From Synaphobranchus kaupii (lineage: Eukaryota > Chordata > Actinopteri > Anguilliformes > Synaphobranchidae), in contig CM056391.1 of NCBI GenBank assembly GCA_029718625.1, forward strand, positions 21,949,305 through 22,013,304: 64,000 nt of DNA. The letters run 5' to 3'. The notes under the pieces were generated by a model. The model ran no database searches and was not told the origin of the DNA. It saw only the letters and a list, made by a program, of their open reading frames with translations. A program made the position numbers and the translations under genes. This document shows, piece by piece, positions 61,290 to 64,000 of the stretch (the stretch's first letter is position 1; the number at the start of each line of letters is the position of its first letter).

Positions 61290-64000
61290 ATTGTGATTTT
61301 GGCGAACACAGGTTTCAGATTCTGCCATTTACCCTAAAACCAGGAACTATTTTTATTTTTACTATTGTAAGAAATTGTTACATTTGTGGAGTACATAACC
61401 CAGTGCTTGCTATGATTTTGAATAAGTTTGATTAAGTGTTTAAGCCACAAATTCATAAAAATATGAAAAATACATAATTAACCTCTGATTTAACTTTAAA
61501 TCCTCATGCTTTTTCATTATTCCACTTCCACATTATTCCCTAATTATGTTGGCATGACTCCCCCATAATAACGTAACTTCAAAACATAGATAACTGCTCT
61601 CCCTATTGAAATATAACAATAATTCAAGGAGTTCCCATCAATTTTGATAGCCCTCGTCTACAGATAGGTACACGTACTTCTTGCCAGGTAGCTGTCTCGC
61701 AATACCTTGTATATGAATGCTTGGAGAAAAATGGCTGCATGCTCTCTCTTTTGTCTGCCCCTAAACTAATTTGCATCTGAATCTTGGAGGACTAATGGCA
61801 GATGGAATGTGCCAATACCTTCCCCCAATCTATCATGTGATTGTTAAACATCAGTGAAATGATTGAAGTTGGTAACTGGATTGGGCAAACTCTTGAATAC
61901 TGAGTTTGAGTCTTGAATAAGTTATCTTGCAAAAAAAAAAGAATCACATTCAATTTGGTTTCCATTTGTCAGTGTTTCTGTTACTAGCATTTTTTTCTGG
62001 GGTAGGGTAGCCCCACACCCAACCTCCAAGTTCCAACCTGAAGGGCCAGGCACTGCTTCATCTGTTTCTACCGTTTGACCTGTCCATGATCCAGATAACT
62101 CTGAGAACGATAAGGCTGTAACGTCACATTAGCAAGATTACAGTCAACGAAAATGCACTAGAATCTAGTATAGACGCGTGATTTATTTAGTCATACATGT
62201 TGTTATCTGCTGATATTGGAGAGAGTTTCTGAGGTTATTTCATGGTATTATTTTAGAGTTATCTGGCTACCTTGCTTATCCTGCTTTGTGGAATGCCCCC
62301 TCCCCCAGGAGAGGCCATGGTGGTTTAGCCAGTCCAAAATTAATTACTTGTATTTTTTCAAAAATTTCTGTTTTTATCAATTTAGCATTGGCAATAAATC
62401 CAGCACGGAGTCTTGTTTGTGTTCCTGTTCATGTCAATTCAGCATTGGTAATGAATCCAGTATGAATAAGTAGTGTGTGAGATGGAATTCCAAATCCGTT
62501 GGGTGCAGGGTTCACCCAACCCCCCCCCCCCTGCAACACCACCCAAGAAATCCAGTAAAGCAGTATGTCTCGCTCGAGCTGCTGTATTGATTCTGTCTCC
62601 AAGAAATAAATGACCTACATTGGAAGCCTAACAGAAGACCTAATCCCTGAGGATTCATTGGCGATGCATACATTTTGAAAGTTCGCAATGTCTCTCAGCG
62701 TGCACTCCTTTTCCTCCCGCCTATTTTGTGTGGGTCATCGGTATAATTATTTCCTTTCTGCAGCCTGTCTCCGGGCGCTGCTTTTTGCCCACAGATGCAG
62801 CCAAAGAACTCCCTTCTCTCTGCGGGTGCAGTCGTGGCCGTCACCGTAGCAAAAGTGCAGACCTCTGAATTGCTCCCTTGCTTGATTTCTGTTGACCCAC
62901 TTGAATTGTAATTTTATATATAATTCGGTGGGAGATGGGAATTGTACATTCGACCAAATCAAACGTATCCCCGAGAGCACTGGAGCTTTGGTTCCTTGGT
63001 AATCGGGACAGATGTTCCTTGGTAATCAGGACAGATGTTACCCGCAGATTTTCTTTCCTCCAAAAAAAGACGCTTGACGTTTTGGTTCATTTTGATTTAA
63101 TTACAATGTCCACATTTCGGGTCATAAACAACGTGCTCCATGGAGTGATGTAATTGAATATATTGTAAATATAATCATTGTGGCAGTCAATGTATGTTAT
63201 GGTAATAAATCTCACTCAGTTACAGATATGGTGATATATGGTGATGTTTCATCACTCATGCACTCATTAATCATCCCGACTCATGACGGGGTGCTAAGGG
63301 CTAAATAAACTTATGACACAACTCCTCTAACCCTCTAGCCTCAACATGTATGTGTATTTAATTTGGCAATTATTATAGCTCGGTGAAATAGTTATGGAGT
63401 AAATCGATAATATACATTAACATATAGGTTTTATTTGTTTGTTTTAACATATGCCTTTATCTGAGGTGGCATCTTATATAGAATTTGTTATATTGATTAT
63501 ATACGGCCAATGTTGGCGCCCACTACCTTGGGAGTCTCTGCAGTTGAACTTGCCCGAGGCTTTTATTCCTTATCACTCTCAAGCCAGGAGTCTTGTAACA
63601 GCAAACCCCCTGAAGCACAAGATTGTATGCACAATTAGAGGAAGACGCACACACTTCATACTCTGTCACTTTTTTATTCCCCAGAAACCCCCTCCACCAT
63701 TATCACTCTTGCCAAGTAAAGCCTGCACAGTTCCCGCAACTCCTACAGCCCCTCTTACCCGACCCCGAACAATATTGTGCAACAACTACACACAAACATC
63801 TGTGTAACATGCCTAACAACATGAAGCCACCTGGGATTAGTACCCAAAATAGTGTTTCCAAATCATGCTCTTTAACCAGCTGCCAGTATTCTATGGCAGA
63901 AGGGAATTTACTTATGGCTGTCAAGGCCACCTCAGGTTTTGAAGACTGGATTTCACCCATATTTGCATAGGTTCAAATGAAGGAACTATGAAGGAAAATG
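61290..64000. other. Non-coding, no recognised gene
   Basis: I looked here for C2C exons of unc13c (GEHKVTVKV-like, KKRK-x-x-TK-like and FREDR-like stretches) and found none. Open frames up to 118 codons lack domains and overlap on both strands. An isolated MITE end lies near 62280-62300. Confidence 0.5.

Overview
The window looks like genomic DNA from a ray-finned (teleost-type) fish. It carries widely spaced GT/AG-bounded exons of a vertebrate synaptic gene, and its introns are packed with transposon families typical of fish: Tc1-like elements, hAT and foldback MITEs, a CR1/Rex1-like LINE and a Tf1/sushi-type chromovirus. I cannot name the species. No bacterial features, operons or CRISPR arrays are present.

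The only host gene I can support is on the + strand: eleven consecutive exons (22691-50512, 1170 coding nt, about 390 residues) of an UNC13/Munc13 gene, best matching UNC13C (Munc13-3). They encode the C-terminal half of the MUN domain, the part of the presynaptic priming factor that opens syntaxin and promotes SNARE assembly. All splice phases agree and the reading frame is intact throughout. Earlier exons (C1, C2B, N-terminal MUN) should lie left of the window and the C2C exons right of it. I found neither within it, so bases 1-22690 and 50513-64000 are read as intron.

Left intron (1-22690), in order: a foldback element with a perfect 17-bp hairpin (1705-2230); an internally deleted Tc1-like transposon (6098-6975); two more Tc1-type fragments (6978-7851); a frameshifted LINE endonuclease region interrupted by an insertion carrying a tRNA-Trp-like sequence (8839-10929); a long inverted-repeat element (11391-11972); and several MITEs (13402, 18415, 19293). 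The gene introns carry MITEs, a Tc1 catalytic-domain remnant (29371-29891), a SINE-like repeat (about 32500-32850), two solo LTRs (38591-39137 and 42055-43778, the latter inside an older MITE) and a 53-unit TG microsatellite (48114-48219).

The most striking part is a nest of transposons at 50904-61289. An old PIF/Harbinger-like DNA transposon was hit by a complete chromovirus (51137-58257, minus strand, 5-bp target duplication AAAAC, LTRs identical as far as compared) and separately by a hAT element (58605-59824, 8-bp target duplication ATGTAGAC). The chromovirus has full-length gag and pol (protease, RT, RNase H, integrase, chromodomain). Gag and pol are linked by a canonical -1 frameshift heptamer followed by an 8-bp stem. 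An 11-nt stretch beside the 5' LTR is exactly complementary to the predicted 5' end of its own RNA, the signature of Tf1-style self-priming. Only 11 nt separate the pol stop from the 3' LTR. By sequence it appears young and structurally complete.
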